The position numbers and the translations under genes are program-made. DNA of 64,000 nucleotides from Rhodocyclaceae bacterium UBA2250 (GTDB taxonomy: Bacteria; Pseudomonadota; Gammaproteobacteria; Burkholderiales; Rhodocyclaceae). Shown here in pieces: positions 48,989 to 56,080 of this stretch. The number at the start of each line of letters is the position of its first letter. The stretch's first letter is position 1. Location of the stretch: assembly GCA_002347285.1 (NCBI GenBank), contig DDXW01000075.1:2977-66976 (forward strand), given 5' to 3'. Under the pieces are notes generated by a model, which did no database searches, was not told where the DNA came from, and saw only the letters and a program-made list of their open reading frames with translations.

Positions 48989-49031
48989 CCACGATCTTCA
49001 AGGCTACGACGCGGCTTGGCCGTGCTGATCG
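48960..49031 (+). ncRNA. radC-type structured RNA leader, copy 5 of 5, directly before radC
   Basis: Hairpin 1 CCGAG-TCT-CTCGG; conserved ATGCCCAGG; hairpin 2 GTAGCC / GGCTAC around a loop with CTTCAA; hairpin 3 CGCGGC-TTG-GCCGTG (one G-U pair). It overlaps the last ten codons and stop of the DsbA-like gene and precedes radC by 150 bases. Its place before a radC gene is what named this RNA family, as far as I recall. Confidence 0.72.
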
Positions 49032-49117
49032 ACCCCGTTCGCTGCGCATCCCTGGACGCGAACAGCCACTGTGCATGCGGTGGCGGATGCCCGCTCTTCT
49101 GCCGCTTGTTCTTCATC

Positions 49118-49146
49118 GTCCCCGGAGGGTTTGTCCCTCCCGGGAC
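49118..49146 (+). promoter_or_regulatory. Leader hairpin before radC
   Basis: GTCCC plus GGAGGG pair with CCCTCC plus GGGAC around TTTGT, one mismatch, 36 bases before the ATG at 49182. A GGAGG in the stem is masked; the real ribosome site (GTGGAGG) is at 49169. Confidence 0.45.
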
Positions 49147-49181
49147 AGGCGTCCTCCGACTTCATCCCGTGGAGGTTCGCC

Positions 49182-49676
49182 ATGTCCTATGTCGTCGCCG
49201 ACTCGCGTCCCGAGTCGCTCAGCCTGATCGCCGCCCAGCACGAAGACTGGATCATCCGCCAGGCCATCGCCTTGCTGGAACAACGCATCTTCAAGGCCGG
49301 CCCGATGCTGAACAGTCCCGCCGCCGTGCGCGACTACCTGCATCTGAAGCTGGTCGCGGAGCCCAACGAGGTCTTCGCCGTCGTGTTCCTCAACTCTCAG
49401 CACCAAGTCCTCGCCTACGAGCCGATGTTCAAGGGCACGGTCGATCAAACCTCGGTGTACCCGCGGGTGCTGGTGCAGCGCGCCCTGGCCCTCAACGCCT
49501 CGGCGGTCATCCTGGCCCACCAGCATCCATCTGGCATGACCGTGCCTTCGGCCGCCGATCAGGCGCTGACCGACCGGCTCAAAGCCGCCCTGGCGATAGT
49601 CGATGTCCGGGTGGTGGATTACTTCATCGTCGGCAAGGGCACGCCGTACTCCTTCGCCGAATCCGGCCTGCTGTAG
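49182..49676 (+). CDS. radC: RadC/YeeS-type JAB domain protein
   Basis: A 164-residue RadC-family protein. The JAMM-like centre is ILAHQHPSGMTVPSAADQALTDRLKAALAIVDVRVVDYFIVG (His113, His115, Asp126). Ahead of it is the RadC N-terminal box LNSPAAVRDYLHLKLVAEPNEVFAVVFLNSQHQVLAYEPMFKGTVDQTSVYPRVLVQRAL. The HhH region of chromosomal RadC is missing, as usual for mobile-element copies. The biochemical role is unknown in spite of the DNA-repair name. It interrupts the secretion gene order, with its own leader containing a structured RNA. GGAGG precedes the start. Confidence 0.93.
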   Translation: MSYVVADSRPESLSLIAAQHEDWIIRQAIALLEQRIFKAGPMLNSPAAVRDYLHLKLVAEPNEVFAVVFLNSQHQVLAYEPMFKGTVDQTSVYPRVLVQRALALNASAVILAHQHPSGMTVPSAADQALTDRLKAALAIVDVRVVDYFIVGKGTPYSFAESGLL

Positions 49677-49832
49677 CGCCGCTGACCGCCTGGTCCCCGC
49701 GGGAGCCTCGGCTGCCGCTTTTCTTTCGCCTGTCTGCCCAAAGCGGAGCGCGCGCGGTGCGCATTCCTTGTCGCGGTTGGACTGCCTTCGGCGTTCGACT
49801 AGAGCCTTGCTCTCATTCCCAGGACGCCCGCC

Positions 49833-50279
49833 ATGACGGCTCCCTTCTTGAAACCCATCCCGCGGCTGCGGTGTACGCGCATCGCCTGCGCGGGAGGGCT
49901 GCTGCTGTGCCTGCTCGGCCAGGACGCATCCGCAGCCGACGTGCTGGTCGTGACCGACAGCCGCCATCCCGTGCAGTCCGCATCCGGCGCGCGCGTGATC
50001 GAGCTGGATCTGCCCGAGCGCATCGAGGCCGAACTGGCCGCGGGCCTGCCTGCCGATCCGGGCCGCGCGGCCGCGCTCGTGCAGCAACGCCTGCGCGATG
50101 GCAGCCAGGCACTACAGCGCCGCATCGGCAGCGCCTACCAGGGCGTCGCCGATGCCTGGGGCTTGGGGCTGGCCAAGGTGCCTGCCGTGGTGGTCGATCG
50201 CCGCTACGTGGTCTACGGCGAGCCCGATGTCGCGCGCGCCGTGGCACGCATCGAATCACATCGGAGGGCACAGCCATGA
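49833..50279 (+). CDS. TIGR03757 family ICE protein (thioredoxin-fold, TrbC-like)
   Basis: A 148-residue exported protein (signal about 12-34, TRIACAGGLLLCLLGQDASAAD). The mature part is ADVLVVTDSRHPVQSASGARVIELDLPERIEAELAAGLP and AYQGVADAWGLGLAKVPAVVVDRRYVVYGEPDVARAVARIE. The VPAVVVDRRYVVYG strand-turn with a cis-proline position is a TrbC/thioredoxin-like fold. It couples by a 4-base overlap to the TraU-like gene. The pair is conserved in the family. Confidence 0.88.
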   Translation: MTAPFLKPIPRLRCTRIACAGGLLLCLLGQDASAADVLVVTDSRHPVQSASGARVIELDLPERIEAELAAGLPADPGRAAALVQQRLRDGSQALQRRIGSAYQGVADAWGLGLAKVPAVVVDRRYVVYGEPDVARAVARIESHRRAQP

Positions 50280-51226
50280 ACCGCCTGCTGTCGGCGTCGT
50301 CGCGCCGGGCCCGCCTTGCCATCGCTTCGGTGCTGCTCGGCGGCGCCGCTTCGAGCTTCGCGCTGAACACGGCTACCATCGTGTCCTCGGCCCTGTCGCC
50401 CGACTGCCTGGAATATCGCGTCGTCGGCATCTGCTACTGGCTGTTCTGCACCTGGACGGGCTGCACGGTGCGCACCTCGGTGAAGGTGCGCCACTACATT
50501 CCCGACGCGGTGGTGTCGAGCTACAGCAACACCGGCGAGAACCCGTGGATCGAGGTGCGCGCCATGAGCATGCCCAATCCCACGGCGCAGGCCGGCGGCG
50601 ACGGGACGACGAACCACGACAACGAGAACAACCTGGCGAAGTTCAAGAACGCCGACGTGATCGGGCATCCCGGCGGTTCGGTGTTCAGCCAGTTCGCCAG
50701 CGCGTCCGGCTACGCCTGCCAGGGCGCAGGCACGGCCTTCATGCCGTACCTGCTGAGCACCCTCGACACGCTGGCCTGGCGCTACAACGTCCCGGAGATG
50801 GTGTACCCCGAGGCGGTGATCCCCGGCATGCGCGAGATCGGCGGCCGCACGACGCTCAACCTGTGGGGCAACGTCTATCCGCGCGGCGGCTTCCTGCATC
50901 AGACCGACGACTACAAGAGCGGCGCCGTCGTCGCGCAGCGCGCGGGCGATGTCGTCACGCGGCGCATGCAGCCGCACGTCTACCAGCCGCTGCTCGCGAG
51001 TTCGAGCGACGGCTATTGGCCGGCCGGCGCCCTGGTGGAGAGCGATGCCTCCACCGGCAAGTGGCAGGAGCTGACGCCGACCCTCTCCAACTCCTGCGCC
51101 GTGTTCCCCCACTCCAACACGCGCGTGCAGGCCCAGCAAGGCGACTACGCCTGGGCGCTGTGGCGGCCCTATGCCTGCTGCCAGCGCCGCGGGCAGGTCT
51201 TCCTCGGCAGCGTCGATTTCCTCTGA
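50276..51226 (+). CDS. TIGR03756 family ICE protein (TraU-like)
   Basis: A 316-residue periplasmic protein with signal peptide (about 1-30, IASVLLGGAASSFAL). It is rich in cysteines: SPDCLEYRVVGICYWLFCTWTGCTVRTS near the start, GYACQGAG in the middle and YACCQRRGQVFLGSVDFL at the end. TraU proteins of F-type systems have the same pattern and need disulfide formation, which fits the DsbA-like gene encoded upstream. It would stabilise mating pairs or help pilus assembly. Confidence 0.88.
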   Translation: MNRLLSASSRRARLAIASVLLGGAASSFALNTATIVSSALSPDCLEYRVVGICYWLFCTWTGCTVRTSVKVRHYIPDAVVSSYSNTGENPWIEVRAMSMPNPTAQAGGDGTTNHDNENNLAKFKNADVIGHPGGSVFSQFASASGYACQGAGTAFMPYLLSTLDTLAWRYNVPEMVYPEAVIPGMREIGGRTTLNLWGNVYPRGGFLHQTDDYKSGAVVAQRAGDVVTRRMQPHVYQPLLASSSDGYWPAGALVESDASTGKWQELTPTLSNSCAVFPHSNTRVQAQQGDYAWALWRPYACCQRRGQVFLGSVDFL

Positions 51227-51235
51227 GGTATTCCG

Positions 51236-52639
51236 ATGAAAGCGTCTCTCTCCCGTTTCGCACAGCGCGCCAGGCCCTACGCGCTCAGCATCGCGCTCGC
51301 CTGCGCCGTCACGGCCGCAGCCGGCGTCGCGTGGGCGCAGACCCGCATCAGCCCCACCGGCGTCGGCGTGAGCGGCAGCGTCATCGGCGACGACGTGCTC
51401 TACAGCATCGGCGGCGGCCGGGCCGTGTCCATGGGCGGCGCCGGGAACATGCAGAGCATCGGCGTGGGCATCGGCTGGAACAGCAACCTGATCTGCGGAA
51501 ACATGAGCATCACGACGACGCTGCAGAACCAGTTGAACGGCCTCACCAATGGCTTTCAGCAGATCATGTCCTCGGTGATCCAGAGCGCCACCAGCGCCGT
51601 GGCGTCGCTGCCGGCCCTGATCATCCAGCGCGCCGATCCGGGCCTCTACAACCTGCTGACCAACGGCGTGCTGCAGGCTCGGCTCGATTTCGACCGCAGC
51701 AAGTTGACGTGCAAGGCGATGGCCAACCGGATGGCGGACATGGCCGGCGGCCAGGCCGGGTGGGATCAGCTCGCCGAAGGTTTCGCGCTGCGCGATGCGG
51801 TGAGCAGCACCGATGCGGTGTCCGCCGTCGAGCAGGCCGAATCGAACAAGGGCAACAACGGCGTGCCCTGGGTGGGCGGCGGCAACGCGGGCGGCTCGGG
51901 CCAGGGTTCCATCAAGGTGGTCGGCGACGTGACCCGTGCCGGCTACAACCTGCTCAACAGCCGCGGCGTCAGCGACACCTCATCCATCCCGCGCGCGTCC
52001 TGCGGCAACCGGCTGACCTGCCAAACTTGGTCCTCGCCGCAGGCCGCAGCGGACTTCGCAACCCGCGTGCTCGGCGAGCGCGAGCAACGCACCTGCGAGA
52101 CCTGCACCAAGACGCAGACCACGCCTGGCGTCGGCCTGACGCCGGTGATCCAGGAAGAGTACGAGACCAAGCTGCAGGCACTGCAGGGCCTCGTGACGGG
52201 CTCGACGCCGATGACGGTGGCAAACCTCGAAGCCGCCGGCAGCAACTCGCTGCCGATCACGCGCGGCGTGATCGAGGCGCTGCGCGACGAGCCCGATCAA
52301 GACCTGCTCGGCAAGCGCCTGGCGTCCGAAGCCGCGCTGTCGAGCGTGCTGGAGAAGGCCCTGCTGTTGCAGCGCACGCTGCTGACCGGCAAGAAGGAGC
52401 CGAACGTCGCCGCCAACGAGCTGGCCGTGAAGGCGGTCGATCAGGAGAACAACGCGCTGGAGCAGGAGATCAACAACCTCAAGACCGAGCTGGAGCTGCG
52501 GCGCACGCTGGCCGGCAATTCGGCGATGGCGATCGTGCAGCGCCACGGCACCCGCGCCGCGGGCTCGCGCGGCATCTTCGAGGGCGACACGACGCGCGAC
52601 CGGCTCAAGGAAGTGCAGAAGCCGCGGAGCGGGCCATGA
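51236..52639 (+). CDS. TIGR03755 family ICE protein (TraH-like)
   Basis: A 467-residue exported protein (signal about 1-35, ending GVAWAQ). Features are a Gly-rich opening (SPTGVGVSGSVIGDDVLYSIGGGRAVSMGGAGNMQSIGVG) and FDRSKLTCKAMANRMADMAGGQAGWDQLAEGFALR. A CxxC pair is at REQRTCETCTKT (about 278-289). A coiled coil is near the C-terminus (VDQENNALEQEINNLKTELELRRTL). This is the TraH-type outer-membrane-associated assembly factor. It overlaps the next gene by 4 bases. Confidence 0.88.
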   Translation: MKASLSRFAQRARPYALSIALACAVTAAAGVAWAQTRISPTGVGVSGSVIGDDVLYSIGGGRAVSMGGAGNMQSIGVGIGWNSNLICGNMSITTTLQNQLNGLTNGFQQIMSSVIQSATSAVASLPALIIQRADPGLYNLLTNGVLQARLDFDRSKLTCKAMANRMADMAGGQAGWDQLAEGFALRDAVSSTDAVSAVEQAESNKGNNGVPWVGGGNAGGSGQGSIKVVGDVTRAGYNLLNSRGVSDTSSIPRASCGNRLTCQTWSSPQAAADFATRVLGEREQRTCETCTKTQTTPGVGLTPVIQEEYETKLQALQGLVTGSTPMTVANLEAAGSNSLPITRGVIEALRDEPDQDLLGKRLASEAALSSVLEKALLLQRTLLTGKKEPNVAANELAVKAVDQENNALEQEINNLKTELELRRTLAGNSAMAIVQRHGTRAAGSRGIFEGDTTRDRLKEVQKPRSGP

Positions 52640-52989
52640 CCAGCCGGGCCTGGCTGCGGCCGGCACGGCTGCTCGGCCGCCGCGTCGGCATCGTGCTGCT
52701 GTGGGTGCTGCTGGTGGCGGGCATCGCGGTCGGCGTGAACGTCGTCGGCCTCCACATCGTCGGCAGCATCGACGGCTGGGAGCAGTGGCTGCGCGAGCAC
52801 TCGGGCCACTTCCTCGTCTGGCGGCTGCTGCTCTACGCGGCGACGGCCTACGGCTGGTGGTGGATGCGTCGGCGCCTGCGCGAACGCGAGCCATTGGCCG
52901 AGACCCATCAGCGCCTGCTGCGCGCCGAGATCGCGGCCGTCGCCACCCTCGTGCTGCTCGAAGGCAGCCAGCTACTGCGCAATGGCTGA
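52636..52989 (+). CDS. Small ICE membrane protein between TraH- and TraG-like genes
   Basis: A 117-residue protein with two hydrophobic segments (about 18-44, GIVLLWVLLVAGIAVGVNVVGLHIVG, and 64-78, LVWRLLLYAATAYGWWW), a basic linker (MRRRLREREPL) and a helical tail. I do not know a named family. Its start overlaps the TraH-like stop by 4 bases and the TraG-like gene follows after 15 bases, so it is part of the transfer operon. Confidence 0.82.
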   Translation: MTSRAWLRPARLLGRRVGIVLLWVLLVAGIAVGVNVVGLHIVGSIDGWEQWLREHSGHFLVWRLLLYAATAYGWWWMRRRLREREPLAETHQRLLRAEIAAVATLVLLEGSQLLRNG

Positions 52990-53004
52990 GCCCTGGAGAA
53001 CGCC

Positions 53005-54522
53005 ATGACGCTCAACACAACGGACTACCTGGAGTATTACCTGACCCTGGTCGGGTGGATCGTCAGCAACGGCATCTGGAACATCCTCGTGGCCAGCGGC
53101 GTATTCGCGCTGCCCTTCGTGGTCATGGTGGTGCAGGAATGGCTGCGCGCGCGGGCCGAGGGTGCGGACGAGGGCAACAAGGGGGTGCTGTCATCGATGC
53201 GCATCGAGAACCGCGTGTGGGTGGCGATCGTCGTCATCCTGTTCGCCGGCATCCCCTTCATTCCGGTCGACCTCAGCACCATCAAGTTCGACACGACGCG
53301 CTCCGCGCAATGCCAGGTCAGCGTCCCGCAGCCCACCGACACGGGCTGGTCGAACGCCTACACCACGCTCAACAACCAGAGCGCGCTGGTGCCGGTGTGG
53401 TGGTTCTTCATGCACGCCATCTCGAAGGCGGTGACGGGCGGCGCGGTGGCGGCCATCCCCTGCGGAACGGATCTGCGTCAGATGCGCATGGACGTGGATG
53501 CCACGCGCATCGATGACCCGGTGCTGGCCCAGGAGGTCGGCGACTTCGTGCATGACTGCTACGGCCCCTCGCGCGCCAAGCTGTTCATGTCTCGGCCCAC
53601 GCTCTCCGACGAGCAGATGAATGACGTGACCTGGATCGGTTCGAGCTACTTCCTGAACAACGCGGGCTTCTACGACACCTACCACTCGAACACGCCACGC
53701 ACGGCCTGGCCCTACGACGCGACGCGCGATGCGGGGCTGGCCCAGGTGGATAGCGGCGGGGGCTACCCCACGTGCCGGCAGTGGTGGTCGGACGGCGGCA
53801 GCGGCCTGCGCGCGCGCCTGCTGGCCCAGGTCGATCCCGACCTGCTGACGCGCATCGGCCGCTGGGCGGGCTTCCTGTCGCAGAGCGAGGTGAACGACTC
53901 GGTGATCCGCGCCGTGGTCTCGCCGCGGCAGCAGAAGATGAACCAGGGCTCGGTCTACACCGACTACGGCGGCCAGATCGAGAAGACGCTGCCCAACGTC
54001 GTGACGCGCGGCGCCGGCGACCTGGGGCTGACCATGGGCTCGCTGGGCTTCTTTCCGGCGATGGACGTGGTACGCCAGGCGCTGCCGATGGTGCTGTCGC
54101 TGCTCAAGATGGCGCTGGTGATCTGCATCCCGCTGGTGCTGGTCTTCGGCACCTACGAGCTGAAGGCGCTGGTCGCGGTGAGCTGCGTGCAGTTCGCGCT
54201 GTTCTTCGTGGACTTCTGGTTCCAGCTCGCGCGCTGGCTGGACAGCACGATCCTCGACGCGCTCTACGGCTGGGGGTTCGGCGCGAACCGGCCGCACAGC
54301 AACTTCGATCCGCTGATCGGCCTGAACAACGCCTTCGGCGACATGCTGCTGAACTTCGTCATGGCGACGATGTTCATCGTGCTGCCTACCTTCTGGGTGG
54401 CTGCGCTGGGCTGGGTAGGCGTGCGCGCGGGAACGGCAATTCAAGGGCTGGCGGCAGGAACCAGGGATGCCCAAGCTGCTGGCGGCAGGGGTGCGGGTGT
54501 CGCTATGAAAGCAGCGAAGTAA
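53005..54522 (+). CDS. traG: TraG-like mating-pair stabilisation protein
   Basis: A 505-residue polytopic membrane protein matching the TraG N-terminal domain. Membrane segments are near 15-45 (LVGWIVSNGIWNILVASGVFALPFVVMVVQ), 70-90 (VWVAIVVILFAGIPFIPVDL) and a cluster at about 355-490 (PMVLSLLKMALVICIPLVLVFGTYELKALVAVSCVQFALFFVDFWFQ, MATMFIVLPTFWVAALGWVG). The large loop 95-345 is periplasmic. It lacks the long C-terminal surface-exclusion domain of F TraG, as normal for this ICE family. It ends the right-hand transfer operon; the facing gene begins 5 bases on. Confidence 0.92.
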   Translation: MTLNTTDYLEYYLTLVGWIVSNGIWNILVASGVFALPFVVMVVQEWLRARAEGADEGNKGVLSSMRIENRVWVAIVVILFAGIPFIPVDLSTIKFDTTRSAQCQVSVPQPTDTGWSNAYTTLNNQSALVPVWWFFMHAISKAVTGGAVAAIPCGTDLRQMRMDVDATRIDDPVLAQEVGDFVHDCYGPSRAKLFMSRPTLSDEQMNDVTWIGSSYFLNNAGFYDTYHSNTPRTAWPYDATRDAGLAQVDSGGGYPTCRQWWSDGGSGLRARLLAQVDPDLLTRIGRWAGFLSQSEVNDSVIRAVVSPRQQKMNQGSVYTDYGGQIEKTLPNVVTRGAGDLGLTMGSLGFFPAMDVVRQALPMVLSLLKMALVICIPLVLVFGTYELKALVAVSCVQFALFFVDFWFQLARWLDSTILDALYGWGFGANRPHSNFDPLIGLNNAFGDMLLNFVMATMFIVLPTFWVAALGWVGVRAGTAIQGLAAGTRDAQAAGGRGAGVAMKAAK

Positions 54523-54527
54523 CGCCT

Positions 54528-54899
54528 CTAGGCTTGCTCGTCTTCTGGATCGTGGGGGTCGATCCGGTAATCGTCATGGGTGTAGAGGCCGTACCCGGCA
54601 GGGCCGTATCGCCATTCCGGCTTGTGTTCCTCGTCGTAGCTCCCATCGTCGTTGCGGACTACCCAGGCGCCGACCAGCGCGAACGCAAGCAGCAGTGCCA
54701 GCCAGAACGCGGTGTAGAGCAGGACACCGATCGCAGCGAGCTTGACGGCCAGCAGCGCGGCCTTGGCAATGCCAGGCGCCCATCCCTGCGCGAGCAGCCA
54801 GCCCTGCGCCCGCCGATCCAGACGCGCGCAGCCTCTCCACGCCCGGCCCAGTGTCCGGCCGAGGCGTTCTGCGAAGGTGGTCTGTGCGGCGGTCTTCAT
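54528..54899 (-). CDS. DUF3742 family ICE protein
   Basis: A 123-residue protein of the DUF3742 family. The N-terminal amphipathic helix is TTFAERLGRTLGRAWRGCARLDRRAQGWLLAQGW, followed by one membrane helix (about 48-78, AALLAVKLAAIGVLLYTAFWLALLLAFALVGAW). A conserved polar tail follows (DEEHKPEWRYGPAGYGLYTHDDYRIDPHDPEDE). It is oriented toward traG and conserved at this spot. Function unknown. Confidence 0.88.
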   Translation of the reverse strand: MKTAAQTTFAERLGRTLGRAWRGCARLDRRAQGWLLAQGWAPGIAKAALLAVKLAAIGVLLYTAFWLALLLAFALVGAWVVRNDDGSYDEEHKPEWRYGPAGYGLYTHDDYRIDPHDPEDEQA

Positions 54900-54985
54900 G
54901 GTGGCTACCTCATGTTCATCCTGTCGTGTGGCTGTGATCCCTGTCCGTGTCGCGATTGAAACCTGTGCTGTTCTTCAACCGCGGT

Positions 54986-55450
54986 CTAGTCCTTGTCTGC
55001 TGCGCGCCAGTCGGCCTGGCTTGCGGCCACCAGCGCCGCCCAATCGTCCGGCGGGTTGCCGCGTCCCAACATCTTCTCGAACACCGCATAGGGGTCGGAC
55101 TTGCTGCCCGACGACCGCAAGGTCTGCTCGTCGTTGACCCAGGCGAACACGATCGCCTTGGCCTTGGAGTCGAAGCGGAAGAACAGCCGGAACCGCCTCC
55201 CGATCTTTGCGCGCCGCCAGTGCCGGTAGGCCGGCCCCAAGGTGTTGCCCTGGCGGAATTCGTCGCGCGCAGGATCGCTCGGCACGACATCCATGATCAA
55301 CTGGCTCAACGCCCGGAACAGCTTGACGTTGGCGTTGCTCTCGAACCCCTGCGGGTCGTTCTGTTCGGCCCGTTCCGCGGCCGCGTGCAGCTTGCGCAAC
55401 TGCTCGATCACGCCCTCGTGGAACAGGAGCGTCCAACCGTGCCGCTGCAT
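54986..55450 (-). CDS. yhaV: YhaV-type toxin (RelE superfamily ribonuclease)
   Basis: A 154-residue mRNA-cleaving toxin. Family blocks are GWTLLFHEGVIEQLRKL at the start, NVKLFRALSQLIMDVVPSDPARDEFRQGNTLGPAYRHWRRAKIGRRFRLFFRFDS and AIVFAWVNDEQTLRSSGSKSDPYAVFEKMLGRGNPP. Length is that of E. coli YhaV. Its ATG overlaps the antitoxin stop (TGATG). With PrlF it stabilises the ICE in the population, killing or stalling cells that lose it. Confidence 0.93.
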   Translation of the reverse strand: MQRHGWTLLFHEGVIEQLRKLHAAAERAEQNDPQGFESNANVKLFRALSQLIMDVVPSDPARDEFRQGNTLGPAYRHWRRAKIGRRFRLFFRFDSKAKAIVFAWVNDEQTLRSSGSKSDPYAVFEKMLGRGNPPDDWAALVAASQADWRAADKD

Positions 55451-55767
55451 CAGAGCGCCACTTCGCCTTCGATGTCTTCATCGAGGTTCACCGCGTGGTG
55501 CGCGTTGGCCAGCATGGCCCGCGCCAGATCGTCCGGCAGGGACTGGACGTGCCGCCCGGCCCGGATGTCCGCTTCCAGCAGCCCCAGGAAGGCGCCGATG
55601 GCCGGGTCTTCATGGTCGGCGTCGGCGCGGGTCACGACGACTTCGCCGCCGCGCAGGTCGAACGCCACCTTGCCGCCGGTGTCCACGCCCAGCGCTTGCC
55701 GGATGGACTTGGGCAGCGTGATCTGACCCTTGGAGGTCAGCGTCGCGACTTCGTGGATTTCGGGCAT
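55450..55767 (-). CDS. prlF: PrlF/SohA-type antitoxin
   Basis: A 105-residue antitoxin with an AbrB-type swapped-hairpin DNA-binding domain at 4-50 (EVATLTSKGQITLPKSIRQALGVDTGGKVAFDLRGGEVVVTRA). A C-terminal toxin-binding helix region follows (GLLEADIRAGRHVQSLPDDLARAMLANAHHA). The ATG at 55767 was chosen because the domain begins there; the frame is open much further upstream across the promoter. It is the first gene of the operon and probably represses it through the palindrome between its -35 and -10 boxes. Confidence 0.92.
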   Translation of the reverse strand: MPEIHEVATLTSKGQITLPKSIRQALGVDTGGKVAFDLRGGEVVVTRADADHEDPAIGAFLGLLEADIRAGRHVQSLPDDLARAMLANAHHAVNLDEDIEGEVAL

Positions 55768-55794
55768 GGCGGCACTCCTGATGGCAATGCCTGG

Positions 55795-55823
55795 ATGGTA
55801 AGGAAATTTCCTTACCTTGTCAA
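55795..55823 (-). promoter_or_regulatory. prlF-yhaV promoter with embedded palindromic operator
   Basis: On the minus strand TTGACA (55818-55823, full consensus) and TACCAT (55795-55800) are exactly 17 bases apart. Nearly the whole interval is the perfect 20-bp palindrome GGTAAGGAAATTTCCTTACC (55797-55816). A bound PrlF dimer there would block RNA polymerase, giving autoregulation. Confidence 0.75.
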
Positions 55824-56080
55824 TCTGGGTGTGCATGGTGCTCCGTCCGGTCGATGAAACGGCTCCATCGTAGGGGCGGCACAGCCAGCCTTCCCGCATC
55901 AATCCGACTTGGGCCAAACCCGCATTGGTTGTGGTTCGGCAGGCGTCGTTGCCCTATATCCAAAGGTTTCCGTAAAGGCCAAAGGGCTGGGGAAGGGGCA
56001 AGGGAATGGGGCCAAGGGGAAAGGCCCTACCCGAAAAGGCCAAAAGGCTCTCCCGACCGGCCCGCCGTCTGGGGTTCGCC
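55824..56080. other. Intergenic region before the relaxase gene; candidate oriT
   Basis: No gene is supported. Between 55970 and 56060 the plus strand is strikingly purine-rich with repeated GGGGC/AAGGG units (CAAAGGGCTGGGGAAGGGGC, GGGGCCAAGGGGAAAGGCCC) and a GGGCC...GGCCC stem. A region of strong strand bias directly before a MobH relaxase is a natural place for an origin of transfer, but no nick site is identified. Confidence 0.35.

Noticed and set aside
49182..49676. RadC as part of CBASS because both RadC and Cap3 carry JAB domains
   Set aside because: It lies 9 kb away with its own leader and lacks the Cap3 EWHTHP pattern; it matches mobile-element RadC proteins.
50098..52989. 963-codon open frame on the plus strand
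   Set aside because: Arginine/alanine-rich, repetitive composition; it is a shadow of the TraU- and TraH-like genes in the neighbouring frame.
53191..54474. 427-codon open frame on the minus strand
   Set aside because: Antisense shadow of traG with H/Q/R-rich composition typical of reversed high-G+C genes.
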